64,000 nt of DNA from Salticus scenicus (taxonomy: Eukaryota; Arthropoda; Arachnida; Araneae; Salticidae), in NCBI GenBank assembly GCA_963930645.1, contig CAWVNO010002578.1, forward strand, positions 750,388-814,387, read 5' to 3'. Numbering within the stretch: position 1 is the first letter of the stretch; each line of letters starts with the position of its first letter. The notes beneath the pieces are model-generated. The model had not been told where the DNA came from and did no database searches. It saw nothing but the letters and a program-made list of their open reading frames with translations. Shown piece after piece: positions 37,594-47,751 of this stretch. The translations under genes were made by a program, and so were the position numbers.

Positions 37594-38364
37594 ATGTCTA
37601 ATCGTAAACCAGTTTCAACTTCTTTAAAGCCAAATAGTCGCAAGAGAAGAGATATCTCTTCTTCTAATACTGTGAACAAAGCTTTTAAAATGGAGAAAAT
37701 CGTAGACGAGCAACCCGCTGATATCGATCTTGAACATCAACCTGAGGATGAGCAGCCTGGTCTCGGCAACGGAGATGAGCAGCCTGGTCCCGGCAACGGA
37801 GATGAGCAGCCTGGTCCCGGCAACGGAGATGAGCAGCCTGGTCCCGGCAATGTAAATTTACCTGTCAACAACGCAATTGATCCCGTTCTGCCTGGTCCCG
37901 GCAATCTAAATGGTTTGGGGGGTGAAGTCGCTAAGGATAATGAGCCTCAAGATGACGACAACGTGTTAGAACAAAAATATAACGAAATTTATTTAAGAGG
38001 TTATTGTTTGCAAAATAATAATATGGACCAGTATTACGCAAAGGATGTTGAAGGTCATGATAAATATTGGCAAAATGAAACTGGAAAATTAGTTTATGCT
38101 TGCAAAAAAGTAATAGACGGGGATAAAGAATATTTGATTGAATATCCATGCGCTAAGAAAGATGGTACAAATGTTTATATTTATGAAAATGGATGTCCAA
38201 AATACCCCCTAAATTTAACTACGCTTAAGGTAACGTATCCTTTAACAAGAGAGGAAATGTATCTTAAAGATGAAAATGGAAATTATGTTTATCCCATAGA
38301 TGAGGATGGTCAAGAAAGTTATCGTCAGGACGAGAATGGTAATGACTTACCTCTGAACGAGTAA
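37594..38364 (+). CDS. Pro/Gly-repeat and Tyr-rich repeat protein (256 aa to stop)
   Basis: The N-terminal region is basic (SRKRR), followed by four repeats of GDEQPGPGN type and then Tyr-rich repeats of the form Y-x-KDENGN-YVYP. Related repeats occur in the proteins at 50035-50622 and 56727-57812. AATAAAG (37586-37592) lies just before the ATG. The TAA at 38362-38364 interrupts the repeats: the same frame continues with more repeats to 38556. No function is known; a structural or surface role is possible. Confidence 0.75.
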   Translation: MSNRKPVSTSLKPNSRKRRDISSSNTVNKAFKMEKIVDEQPADIDLEHQPEDEQPGLGNGDEQPGPGNGDEQPGPGNGDEQPGPGNVNLPVNNAIDPVLPGPGNLNGLGGEVAKDNEPQDDDNVLEQKYNEIYLRGYCLQNNNMDQYYAKDVEGHDKYWQNETGKLVYACKKVIDGDKEYLIEYPCAKKDGTNVYIYENGCPKYPLNLTTLKVTYPLTREEMYLKDENGNYVYPIDEDGQESYRQDENGNDLPLNE

Positions 38365-38556
38365 AAATATGCCAAAAACCCAGATGGGTCTGAATTTTAT
38401 CCAAAACGGAATAATGGGGACGAATTTTATCTGAAAGCTGAAGACGGTAGCTCTGAAAAAGGTGCCATATTGTATAAAAATGGCGAACTAGTACCATACT
38501 ACGCTCGTAAAGCAAATGGTGATGAATTTTATCCTCGTGAATTTATCGAATTATAA
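38365..38556 (+). pseudogene. In-frame continuation of the Tyr-rich repeat gene
   Basis: After the TAA at 38362-38364 the frame encodes further repeats (YAKNPDGSEFYP, NNGDEFYLKAEDG, YYARKANGDEFYP) to TAA 38554-38556. There is no ATG. The continuity suggests a recent stop mutation, stop-codon readthrough, or a sequencing error. Confidence 0.7.
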
Positions 38557-38689
38557 AAAGTCATATAAAGTGCGATCGTGTCGCCAAAGCCATGTAAGAA
38601 AATATTATGTTTAGTCCTTTTACGCGTTTCATAAGACAATCTATAAATAATATCAATGTTTAATTTAACAAATTTTTCAAAGCCTAAAC

Positions 38690-38794
38690 TAGAAGGTTGT
38701 TGCCAGCATACCTTGAGACATAATAATGTGTGGGTACACTAGCCAGCATATATATATATATTATATAAACCACGCCCACTCAAAAAAAAAAAAA

Positions 38795-38827
<33 letters not shown>

Positions 38828-38832
38828 TTTTT
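38690..38832 (-). promoter_or_regulatory. Orphan leftward promoter module and A/T block 22
   Basis: A TATATATATATATT box near 38750-38763 and CCACGCCCACTC precede A run 38782-38795, a (TA)n centre and T run to 38832. The leader GAGACATAATAATGTGTGGG lies to the left, but the gene there runs rightward, so any leftward transcript would be antisense. A G run (about 38836-38845) follows. Confidence 0.6.
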
Positions 38833-38873
38833 AAGGGGGGGGGGGTTGATTGGGTGTGGTTTATCTATATATT

Positions 38874-41800
38874 TCAACTAGCCGTATTCATCCTTTTTGC
38901 GTGTAAATTTTCTTCTTCCTCATTTCTTGCTTCCATATTTTCTTCTTCCTCAATCTGTTCCGAATCCATACCAATAGCACTTGAAATATTTAATGCAGGT
39001 TCTGATAACGGTATAGCATTTTCATTAGACAATAATGTGTGTAAATAATTTTCAGTTGCATTACAAGTAGTAATAAATAATTGATCTTTATCCACAGTAT
39101 CCAAAAATATTTTGTCTAAGTCTATTCTAAGTATGGTTTTTAAATCGTAATACAAGTAATCCTGATAAATTACCATAAGTGTATTTCCCCGATTGTCTCT
39201 TCTAAGGGTCCTTAATAACCGCAATTTAACTTCAATTTGATCTTTATATTCTTCAACATCGGGCAAAAGTTGTTTCGAAATATTAAATCGTAGTTTGAAA
39301 TATCCCTTATATAAATTATAAAACAAATTTTGTAGTTCAATTACAGTCCAATTTTGATCTAATAGGATTTTTTTATCACTTGTTTCTCCCAAACCATCTA
39401 CCGTTTGAATTGATCTTCTTTTCCTATTGGCGAACGCTTTTACACGTTCAGTTAATAAATCTGTGAACTGTTCTGGACTTGTATTAGGCTCAAAATTTAA
39501 TATGCGTAACCATGTTTTATACAACAAACCAATATTTTCGGCTTCTGTTGAATTAATCTCTTTATCAGGCAAAGGAGATAACATATCGCTTACCCATTCA
39601 CTAAAATTTTTTTCCGAAGGGTATTTATCTCGTAATTTTTCAACAAATGATGTAATATTAATTATAAATATTTTCATCCATTGCTGCTCGTTTAAACTTT
39701 CTGGATTTATTTTTTTAGCGATATTACTTAAATTAAGGGAGAACTGTTCTACAGAATTTCCTGAAAATATAAAATTTTGAGTAAATTTTTGAAATTCATA
39801 AAATCGCTTAATAAATGAATCTTTCCATTGTAATTTATCATTATTAGGAATGTCTGGAGTCAGTGCTTGAAATTCATTGATGATTGTATGATTTATTTCA
39901 AATTCTTGTTGCATCGCCGTCAAAAAATTTAAACACCAAACTTCATTATCAATTGATACGAAACGTTGTGCAGCATCTTTAATATGATTCCATATTTCAA
40001 TTATTTTAGTAGGAAAATTATCTACATTGATACCGCAACCTAGCTGATTAATTACATCGATACACCTCCCATACTTATCTATTAAAATCTTGATATTCGC
40101 GACGACATTATCATCGTTCGGTATCCGAAACATTGTTGCAATTTCAGTTATTTTCGTAGTATCAGTAGGAGATCTGGAAGTTAAGGATAATATTATATTG
40201 CCAAAATTATACGCCGATATATTATCATAATTAGATTCGTTTCTAACCTTGTCACATTGGTTACTCACCGCAAGAATGAGTTTTGTTTCTTCTGGCCATT
40301 GTTCTAAGAATAAGTTATGCCAATTATCTTCATTATTATAGGTATCTTTTAAAAAAGCTATGACTTGTTGATCTGCAGTATTTAATACCTGTCCATTCGA
40401 TATTTGTGTTTTTAAATTAGTTAGGCTAATGTTGCATGCTGTCAGCTTTTCGTTTACATCTAATAATTGTTCTTGTAAAGCTCCTTTGTCACCTTGCAAT
40501 TGTTCTATTGTTCTTTTTAAAATGTCCGTGGATTGTACCGTTTTAGTTTCTAAATTTCCTTTTTCAAGTTCCAATCGTTGTATTTGTCGTTGAAAAGACT
40601 TTGTAGTTTCTGCTAGTTTTCGTTCTAAATCTCTTTTTTCATCTTGCAATTGTTCTATTCTTTTATTTAAAGGGTCGTTTTGAGTTTGTAATGTTTGATC
40701 TGAAGTTTGTAATGCCTGTGCATTCGCTAGTTGCGTTTTTAAATTATCTACGTTAGCATTATTTTCTACCAGCTTTCGCTTTTCATTTGTTAGTTTTGCT
40801 TTTAAAGTTCTTTTATCATTTTGCAATTGGTTTATTGTTTGATTTAAAGTGTCGATTTGAGTTTGTAATTTTTTAATTGCAGTATTTAATATCGGTACAT
40901 TAGTTATTTGTGTTTGTAAAGTTTCTACGTTAGTATTGCATTCGGCCAGCTTTTGGCTTTCGCGTGCTAGTTGATCTTCTAAAGCTCTTTTTTCAGCTTG
41001 CAATTGTTCTATTGTTTGATTTAAAGAGTTGTTTTGAGTTTGTAATGTTTGATTTGCAGTATTTGATACCTGTGCATTCGTTATTTGTGTTTGTAAAGCT
41101 GCTACGTTAGTATTACATTCTGCCAGATTTTGGGTTTCGCGTGTTAGTTGGTCTTCTAAAGCTCTTTTTTCAGCTCGCAATTGGTCTATTGTTTGATTTG
41201 CAGTATTTGATACCTGTACATTTGTTATTTGTGTTTGTAAATTTTCTATTTTAGCATTGCATTCTGCCAGATTTTGGGTTTCGCGTGTTAGTTGGTCTTC
41301 TAAAGCTCTTTTTTCAGCTCGCAATTGGTCTATTGTTTGATTTGCAGTATTTGATACCTGTACATTTGTTATTTGTGTTTGTAAATTTTCTATTTTAGCA
41401 TTGCATTCTGCCAGATTTTGGGTTTCGCGTGTTAGTTGTTCTTCTAAAGCACTTTTTTCAGCTTGCAATTGTTCTATTGTTTGTTTTAAAGAGCTGTTTT
41501 CAGTTTGTAATGTATCTGCAGTATTAAATATCGTCCGTGTATTTGCTAGTTGTGTTTTTAAATCTTCTATTTTAGCATTGCATTCTGCCAGGTTTTGGCT
41601 TTCGTGTGCTAGTTGTCCTTCTAAAACTCTTTTTTCATCTCGCAATTGTTCCATTGTTTGGTTTTCGCCTGTTAGCTGTTCTGATTCTACAACTTGTTCC
41701 ATTGTTTGATTTAAAGATAGTTGTACTTCTGCTAAAGTACGTTTTTCATTTTGCAATTGGTCTATTGTTTGTTTTAATGAGTCGTTTTGAGTTAATAATG

Positions 41801-43652
41801 ACTCATTTGTTTCTGTCAATAGCCCGTGTCTTATTCTTGCCGATCCGTGCTGAGATTTTGATTTTTCACGCGTCTTTAATAAGGCATTATATTTAGTTTC
41901 TAACTCTTTATAATCGTTGGACAATGTTTCGTATTTAGCATCTAAATTTTGTTTTCGCTCAACCAATTCACTATATTGATTATCTGAGTTACTATTTACT
42001 TGGGTCAATGTTTGATTCGTATTTTGTGTTTGAGTATATAATTCTTGTAAAGTTACATGTTCTTTCTTCAAATTCTCATGTTCTTCACCTAATTTATTAT
42101 GTATGTACTGGACCTCTTCAAATGCTTTAGTTAACGGTTCATACTCATTAGCTAAGGTTCGGTGTTCCGCATCTAGCTTATTAAGCTTCGCTAATAATTC
42201 ATCGTATTCCTTTCTTGGAACCGTTTTACCTTCTGCAAGGTCCTGTATTATTTTGTCCTTCTCTTTGATTTCTTCGTCTTTAATTTGAATTTCTGACTTT
42301 AAATAATTTATGTTGTCTGACGAATTGGTTAATGGTAAAACTGGATACTGCATATTTTGATTACTATGCAATTGATCAGTCAAATTTTTCTCGCGTTCTT
42401 GAGCTTGAAACAATAATGCTGAACCCTCTTGATGCAATTTATTAAGTTCGTTTACACCCGAGTTACACATGTTTTGACATTGTTCTTTTAAATAGAGTAT
42501 CTCTGCCTGATTAGCATTCTTACCCTCTAGCAAATTTTGTTTTTCCTTTTCTAATATACCAATTTTTTCATTTAAAATATTTATCTTGTTATTTAATTGT
42601 GTAACTACCCCATTTACGGTTTGGTTATAGGATGTTGTCGCAAGTTGTTGCGATGTGACTGAAGATTCGGCCCCAGATTGTAACTGCAATGGAAATCCTT
42701 CTACTCCTGGCATCGCAATGGGTGATGCATTTAGCATCGGGTTTTGTGAGTCTAATCCAGATTGTATTGCATACTGGACAGGATATGTCAATGCCGTTTG
42801 AGATTGTTCGACGGAATTATCAACATACTCAATTGGGAAATTACGTTGATTTAAAACAGTTTCATTCATTGAAGGAGACATTGTATTCACATTGGATCTT
42901 TCCATTAAAGCTTTGAAAATTTTGTATTGATCATCGTAGCGCGATTTCAATAGCCTAAATTCTGCTATTTGACGGTCCGATTTTATAGTAACGTCAGATA
43001 TAGATGTTTCCAACTCTAGTATCTGCTTCTTATAAGTATTGTTAGTTCGTGTGAGAACGGTAATATTATGCTCTGCATCTGATAATTTGCTATCTAAAGT
43101 ACGTTTTTCTTCTTTGCATGCATCTAGTTGTTGTTTTAAACTATTGTTTTCAGTTTCGAACCTATCCATTTTTTTCTTTAGAGATTCATGGTCTTTTGTT
43201 AAATCGGTCAGGTTTTTTGTGAGATTTGCCTGATCGCTCGACGAGTCATTTTTATGACTGTAATCCGCATCAAAAAATTGTTTAGGCTTAGTTTTGTTTG
43301 TGTCCAATGCTTTAAACAGCCTATCCTTTTCGTTTTTATAGTATTCCAATTCTTTAGACAACCTATCCTTTTCGTTTTTACATTCATCCAATAACTTCGA
43401 TAAACCTTTATCTTCAGATGAAGAATCGATAGCTGTTGGTAGTTTGTATAGCTTGAATAAAAAATCTAAAAAACTACTGCTAGTCCAATATAAGTTTGCA
43501 TTTCGTTCGATGAGCGGTCTGCTCAAATCGTACGCTTGAGTCAAATCGTTCTGCAATTCTCTTTTTAAAGTGTTTATAGTACTGAGAGCCAGCACGTCGT
43601 CTGGATCTCGCTGCCATTTTATGATGGCCTCTATCAAGGTTCTGAAAATCAT
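38874..43652 (-). CDS. Giant coiled-coil protein (1592 aa)
   Basis: Residues about 90-1100 are almost entirely heptad-like coiled coil. Repeats of 48 residues (QL-AEKRALE-QLTRETQNLAEC) occur several times. Two adjacent 144-bp units (near 41117-41404) are almost identical, showing recent expansion. The C-terminal 450 residues are globular and the N-terminus is helical. No membrane span or signal peptide is seen. The baculovirus desmoplakin-like protein Ac66 is the closest analogue in type, but I do not claim homology. It starts 9 bp after the gene at 43662. Confidence 0.85.
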   Translation of the reverse strand: MIFRTLIEAIIKWQRDPDDVLALSTINTLKRELQNDLTQAYDLSRPLIERNANLYWTSSSFLDFLFKLYKLPTAIDSSSEDKGLSKLLDECKNEKDRLSKELEYYKNEKDRLFKALDTNKTKPKQFFDADYSHKNDSSSDQANLTKNLTDLTKDHESLKKKMDRFETENNSLKQQLDACKEEKRTLDSKLSDAEHNITVLTRTNNTYKKQILELETSISDVTIKSDRQIAEFRLLKSRYDDQYKIFKALMERSNVNTMSPSMNETVLNQRNFPIEYVDNSVEQSQTALTYPVQYAIQSGLDSQNPMLNASPIAMPGVEGFPLQLQSGAESSVTSQQLATTSYNQTVNGVVTQLNNKINILNEKIGILEKEKQNLLEGKNANQAEILYLKEQCQNMCNSGVNELNKLHQEGSALLFQAQEREKNLTDQLHSNQNMQYPVLPLTNSSDNINYLKSEIQIKDEEIKEKDKIIQDLAEGKTVPRKEYDELLAKLNKLDAEHRTLANEYEPLTKAFEEVQYIHNKLGEEHENLKKEHVTLQELYTQTQNTNQTLTQVNSNSDNQYSELVERKQNLDAKYETLSNDYKELETKYNALLKTREKSKSQHGSARIRHGLLTETNESLLTQNDSLKQTIDQLQNEKRTLAEVQLSLNQTMEQVVESEQLTGENQTMEQLRDEKRVLEGQLAHESQNLAECNAKIEDLKTQLANTRTIFNTADTLQTENSSLKQTIEQLQAEKSALEEQLTRETQNLAECNAKIENLQTQITNVQVSNTANQTIDQLRAEKRALEDQLTRETQNLAECNAKIENLQTQITNVQVSNTANQTIDQLRAEKRALEDQLTRETQNLAECNTNVAALQTQITNAQVSNTANQTLQTQNNSLNQTIEQLQAEKRALEDQLARESQKLAECNTNVETLQTQITNVPILNTAIKKLQTQIDTLNQTINQLQNDKRTLKAKLTNEKRKLVENNANVDNLKTQLANAQALQTSDQTLQTQNDPLNKRIEQLQDEKRDLERKLAETTKSFQRQIQRLELEKGNLETKTVQSTDILKRTIEQLQGDKGALQEQLLDVNEKLTACNISLTNLKTQISNGQVLNTADQQVIAFLKDTYNNEDNWHNLFLEQWPEETKLILAVSNQCDKVRNESNYDNISAYNFGNIILSLTSRSPTDTTKITEIATMFRIPNDDNVVANIKILIDKYGRCIDVINQLGCGINVDNFPTKIIEIWNHIKDAAQRFVSIDNEVWCLNFLTAMQQEFEINHTIINEFQALTPDIPNNDKLQWKDSFIKRFYEFQKFTQNFIFSGNSVEQFSLNLSNIAKKINPESLNEQQWMKIFIINITSFVEKLRDKYPSEKNFSEWVSDMLSPLPDKEINSTEAENIGLLYKTWLRILNFEPNTSPEQFTDLLTERVKAFANRKRRSIQTVDGLGETSDKKILLDQNWTVIELQNLFYNLYKGYFKLRFNISKQLLPDVEEYKDQIEVKLRLLRTLRRDNRGNTLMVIYQDYLYYDLKTILRIDLDKIFLDTVDKDQLFITTCNATENYLHTLLSNENAIPLSEPALNISSAIGMDSEQIEEEENMEARNEEEENLHAKRMNTAS

Positions 43653-43661
43653 CTTGTTTTT

Positions 43662-44675
43662 CTATTCGTCGAAAAGAATTTTTCCGATTTGTTCTAAGTC
43701 TTTGTAGAGTAGCTGATATTTTTCTACCGTTGAATTTTGTAGCCACAAAAGTACTTGTTTGAGTTGAATTTTTTTCTTGCACAAATCATGTACGTAAAAC
43801 GGTAAACAGTAGTCGTTCCAAGTTTGTTTATCCTTGTAAAGGGGCAACCACGTATTACATTCGATATAATTAGTATCTCGAAATTTTTCAGACGTTTCTT
43901 TGACTACCATAGGCGACACGTATTTCAATTTATCGGCTTCGAAGAGGCACATTACGCCGACGGGTTCGATATCTGTAAAAAATACCTCGCATCTGTAAAA
44001 ATCAGAATCGATAATGTATTCGGGAGCTTTTTTCGATCGCTTTAAAAGTCTAAACAATTGTTTGCCTATATGACTTGTTGGTAAAGCATGGGTTAGCGAA
44101 TAAAATTTTTTATAAACGATATTTAATGCGAACGGACTCCATCGGTTAAAATTATTCAATTTTTGGCAGTGTCTTTTAAAGAAACGGATACTAGCAGCCT
44201 CTTCTAACGTCAAAATTCTATTTTTTTTCGTCGCTTCCACAAAAGTCACTAAAGCTCGAAAAGCCTTATTTTTCTTACACGTTTTCGTAATTTTTGGAAA
44301 TGGGTTTTCGGAAGCTATCACGTAAAGCGTTGAGTGGTAAAATTCGCATACCTTAGTTTGGTCTTCTGGTATTAAGGCTCGCAGTAAAGTATTGGGTGCT
44401 TGATCTGGTACGCGTATGCCACCCTTGATAACGTTCTTTCCAATCGTGTAAAGTAAAATACATTTGTTATCGAGCTGAATGTCTGGGCAATAGCTACCCC
44501 GTAGCACGACGATACTATCGTTGGGAGGATCGATAGGAGTCGTATCAAACTCGGTACAATGGTAGGTTATGATGGCTCGTTTGAAACGTATGGCTATAAA
44601 ATGCTGTCGATTATATTTATTTCCATACACGTCAATAAATTTATGGTAATCCTGTTCAGATAGCGCACAACTCAT
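43662..44675 (-). CDS. Unknown 337-aa protein upstream of the coiled-coil gene
   Basis: A complete ORF with balanced composition. It has no signal peptide or membrane span. Basic segments (KKNRIL, RFFKRHCQK, LLKRSKKAPEY) suggest nucleic-acid contact, but no motif can be named. It is closely coupled to the coiled-coil gene (9-bp gap) and has a TTTATATAG box near 44768-44776. It may be a core or structural protein. Confidence 0.7.
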   Translation of the reverse strand: MSCALSEQDYHKFIDVYGNKYNRQHFIAIRFKRAIITYHCTEFDTTPIDPPNDSIVVLRGSYCPDIQLDNKCILLYTIGKNVIKGGIRVPDQAPNTLLRALIPEDQTKVCEFYHSTLYVIASENPFPKITKTCKKNKAFRALVTFVEATKKNRILTLEEAASIRFFKRHCQKLNNFNRWSPFALNIVYKKFYSLTHALPTSHIGKQLFRLLKRSKKAPEYIIDSDFYRCEVFFTDIEPVGVMCLFEADKLKYVSPMVVKETSEKFRDTNYIECNTWLPLYKDKQTWNDYCLPFYVHDLCKKKIQLKQVLLWLQNSTVEKYQLLYKDLEQIGKILFDE

Positions 44676-44799
44676 TATAAGCTTGATTGTGTAGATCAGA
44701 GCTTAGTATGACCGGACGCATTTTCGCAGCACGAGACAGAATGAGGATGTGGGTATGTTAGCTACCCTTTATATAGTCGATTAAAGATATATCAACTGA

Positions 44800-44835
<36 letters not shown>

Positions 44836-44955
44836 TTTTTTTTTTTTTTTTTTTATGACCTTGAATGACCTTGAAGCTCGTTGCCACAAAAAGCAAGTCG
44901 GAGCAAAATAGGAGAAGGTAGGAGCATGAATCGTAGCTACCCTATAAAAATGGAT

Positions 44956-44986
<31 letters not shown>

Positions 44987-45066
44987 TATATTTATAATAT
45001 ATTATATTTATATTATAATATATTTATAATAATATTTATATTATAATAATATTTATATTATAATAT

Positions 45067-45104
<38 letters not shown>
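44676..45104. repeat. Promoter, A/T block 23, R2 copy 2 and AT tract
   Basis: A promoter module with GAGACAGAATGAGGATGTGG leader and TTTATATAG near 44768-44776 drives the leftward gene at 44675. A/T block: A 44801-44831, T 44832-44854. R2 copy 2 (about 44862-44962) is inverted relative to 10478-10572. It is followed by a T run (44960-44985), ATAATATTTATAT repeats and a T run (45075-45104). No gene is visible. Confidence 0.7.
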
Positions 45105-45107
<3 letters not shown>

Positions 45108-45112
<5 letters not shown>

Positions 45113-45791
45113 CTGTAAGATAATTATATGGTATTATTTCCTTTGTCTGTTCTATTAAATTATATCGCTCTCGAAGATATTTTGCAGGATCCATTAAGGC
45201 TTTTTGGCAAGAACATGTATCTGGAGATCCTTCAGCTAAAACGCATCTCATGCAATCTGTCAAGTGCCATTCTCTACTTTCAGAATTAAGAATTACATTA
45301 ATTTCTCGATTTTTTCCCATTTCTCTCACTTTTATTTCAAACTGTATTGCATTCTTTGTAGTTTTGTATTCTTCATACCATTTGAAGACATTTTGTCTGT
45401 CTGATACACAACGCTTGTAAAAATCTCGTACATTTTCAATTTGATGAGAATCGGGATAAGTAAACGCTGCTGAAGATCCGCTTAAACGTTCTTCCTTATC
45501 CTTATGTAATTTTTGAAAATTTCCTGAAAGCATTTCGTCAGCTAAATATTTTTCTGGAGATCTCTTAGCGTAGATGCAAAGACAAGTATCAGGTCCCTCT
45601 ATTACATCGTCCTGACACCATACACAATTATTTAAGTGTAATTCATCTCTCTTATTCAAAAGAAATTTCAAACGACTATTATTACAACGAGATAATACTT
45701 CGAAATGTAAAATATTAACTCGATTATTATAAATCTTGTACTTCTTTTGCAGAGCATCTAAATAAGTTGTAGTCATCTTGAAACACGTCAC
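45108..45791 (-). CDS. Cys-cluster protein, two WHxxC modules (227 aa)
   Basis: Two internal repeats have the same layout: LHLNNCVWCQDDV-x5-DTCLC and WHLTDCMRC-x6-PDTCSC, each followed by a P-KYL motif. Both resemble the single module in the protein at 13326-13751. The cysteines suggest two small metal-binding domains. The start may be 45791 or 45776 (MTTTYL). A TATATATAG box near 45900-45908 is part of a promoter module that is almost identical to the orphan module near 50632-50706. The function is unknown. Confidence 0.7.
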
Positions 45792-45844
45792 AAGAGCACG
45801 AAAACAGGATTCGATAAAGTTTTCAAGAGCTATTTATGTGGTCA

Positions 45845-45973
45845 GACTGACGCTGGAAGAGGTTCAAACAGAATGATGGTGTTGGTACACTAGCCACCCT
45901 ATATATAGCCGAGCCACACCCACCTTAAAAAAAAAAAAAAAAAAAAAAAAATTTTTTTTTTTTTTTTTTTTTT
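45845..45973 (-). promoter_or_regulatory. TATA/CACCC promoter and A/T block 25
   Basis: Leader GACGCTGGAAGAGGTTC... then CTATATATAGCC, GCCACACCCACC, A run 45927-45950 and T run 45951-45973. Confidence 0.75.
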
Positions 45974-46060
45974 AAAGTGTGGGTGTGGTTAGTCTTTGAT
46001 AATTTCAACCGGACTTGGTTTTTACACGTTTCAGAAGACCCTCTACAAGATATCAGAGTT

Positions 46061-46528
46061 TTATCCAAATATGTTATAATTTACTCGCAACTGTAATCTC
46101 TCATCAAATTCCCAGTGCAGCGCATTTAATACTGTGTCATCAGAATAATGTATAATAGGCCAAAAAAATGGAAACGTTGAAACCTTTTCTGCAGATTCTA
46201 TTAAATAAAATATTTGACCGTCGATATATGCCCAACAATTAGTTTTTTTGTTGTTCTCAGATTTGAATAAGGATATAGTTCCAATACCTTGATCATTTGA
46301 CGAAATACACGTGTTAGCGAAATGATCATCAAAAATATCTTTAGTAGTCCCAGGTGAAAATATTTTGCGACAATAACTACATATTGACGAATATAAGTGA
46401 TTGCCCTCATTAATGTGTGCCGTCAAATATGTTTCTTCGTAAAATAACATTGGACAATAGTCACATTTAAAGTATGCTTCGGAATCTAATACGTCTTCCA
46501 TTTGACTGATACGAGTAAAATGTTGCAA
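46061..46528 (-). CDS. C2H2-type zinc-finger protein (155 aa)
   Basis: The first finger is FKCDYCPMLF-x7-AHINEGNH (C-x2-C-x12-H-x5-H). A second, C-x2-C-containing unit (SICSYCRKIF) is followed by DDHFANTC and may be C2HC. The C-terminal 70 residues are not a known domain. The start may be 46528 or 46501 (MEDVLD). TTATATAC near 46544-46551 and CCACACCCA lie before A/T block 26. It could be a DNA- or RNA-binding regulator, but the target is unknown. Confidence 0.7.
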   Translation of the reverse strand: MQHFTRISQMEDVLDSEAYFKCDYCPMLFYEETYLTAHINEGNHLYSSICSYCRKIFSPGTTKDIFDDHFANTCISSNDQGIGTISLFKSENNKKTNCWAYIDGQIFYLIESAEKVSTFPFFWPIIHYSDDTVLNALHWEFDERLQLRVNYNIFG

Positions 46529-46539
46529 ATTGTAAATGC

Positions 46540-46573
46540 AAACACTTATATACTTTAAATAAAAGCCACACCC

Positions 46574-46650
<77 letters not shown>
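46540..46650 (-). promoter_or_regulatory. TATA/CACCC promoter and A/T block 26
   Basis: TTATATAC near 46544-46551, CCACACCCA, A run 46579-46612 and T run 46613-46650. Confidence 0.7.
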
Positions 46651-46662
46651 CGACGTTGTTTT

Positions 46663-47577
46663 TTAGACAATCTTTAACTCTTCATCTTTTAAAAGCATAT
46701 CATTTAACTGTATCAAATTTTCCTTAGAATTGCTCAGCATTTTATAATACGCTAAATCCAATTTCTTTCTAGCATTCCACGAAACAGTAGATTGTTTTGC
46801 AATCATAAATGCCCACCATACATTTATATATTTATTTCTGACAATTATCATTCGAACTCTATATAGCATCGTCAAAAAATTTAATAGTATTAGTATGAGT
46901 ACAATCCCATAAAGTAGCATAAATATTTTACGATATACACTGCTTAATGGTAAGAGACAATTGAATTTTCCAGCTGTAGATCCACTACTGTGATAATAGG
47001 TAACGAAACACGACCCGTTGTCTGGAAAAATTGTATAAATTGATTTTATCGACCAGCCGAAATGACCCCAAATGTTGTTAAAAAAAATATTGGTTATGTA
47101 TAATATTAACATTACGTAAAATATATAAAATATTTCCAATGCCAGCGTTTTAAAGAATATTAAATTTCCTTTCGAATCCTTAATGACTCGAATTACGTCT
47201 TCAGGTTTATCAGCCAAGCTTTCTAGGTATCGTAGATAATTTCCAAATAATTTTGTCCAAACGGAATATGGAAAATAAAATCCAAATGCCAATAATAGTA
47301 AATAAACAGACACCCATTGATAATAATCGTGATAAATTACTGGTTCATCTCTAGTCATGGTTCCATTTATGAAACATTTTGTATCGACAAAAGATTGCGA
47401 CACGCTTTTTTCTGTTACTTGGCAAATTATATTTTGTCCAAATAAAATGCGAGCCATGCCAAGGCCCGTACAAAATAGAAGAATATTACGAACATAGATT
47501 TGTTGAAAGTCAATTAACACACTATGACTTTCACTATGCTTGGAACTAAATTTGATGAGTTGCAACAATGATATCAT
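46663..47577 (-). CDS. Viral innexin
   Basis: The 304-aa protein has four membrane spans and the innexin marks: two extracellular-loop cysteines before the second span (C...TKCFINGT), the DYYQWV sequence leading into LLLLAFGFYFPYSVW (second span), and two cysteines in the second loop (GSCFV...NCLLP). Innexins form gap junctions and hemichannels in invertebrates. Viral forms (vinnexins) are known in ichnoviruses of parasitoid wasps, where they are thought to alter host immune-cell contact. The shorter length is mainly at the C-terminus. It has several TATA boxes (47600-47730). Confidence 0.9.
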   Translation of the reverse strand: MISLLQLIKFSSKHSESHSVLIDFQQIYVRNILLFCTGLGMARILFGQNIICQVTEKSVSQSFVDTKCFINGTMTRDEPVIYHDYYQWVSVYLLLLAFGFYFPYSVWTKLFGNYLRYLESLADKPEDVIRVIKDSKGNLIFFKTLALEIFYIFYVMLILYITNIFFNNIWGHFGWSIKSIYTIFPDNGSCFVTYYHSSGSTAGKFNCLLPLSSVYRKIFMLLYGIVLILILLNFLTMLYRVRMIIVRNKYINVWWAFMIAKQSTVSWNARKKLDLAYYKMLSNSKENLIQLNDMLLKDEELKIV

Positions 47578-47751
47578 GCTGACGAATTAAATTTTGTCGC
47601 TGCTACTTAATTTATATAGCCTGCGGTCTATGTTGGACAAAACCAGTCATATATATAAGCATTTCACGAAGACTGTTGCTAGAAGGTATCGAGAAATAAT
47701 GATTGTATAAATACGCTCGCAGTCATATATATAGCTGAGCCACGCCCACTC

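Noticed and set aside
38264..38515. 83-aa minus-strand ORF at the end of the Tyr-rich gene
   Set aside because: It is the reverse reading of the repeats, with periodic residues produced by the repeat pattern.
41401..41896. Plus-strand ORFs inside the coiled-coil gene
   Set aside because: They are shadows of the repeats on the opposite strand, with no promoter.
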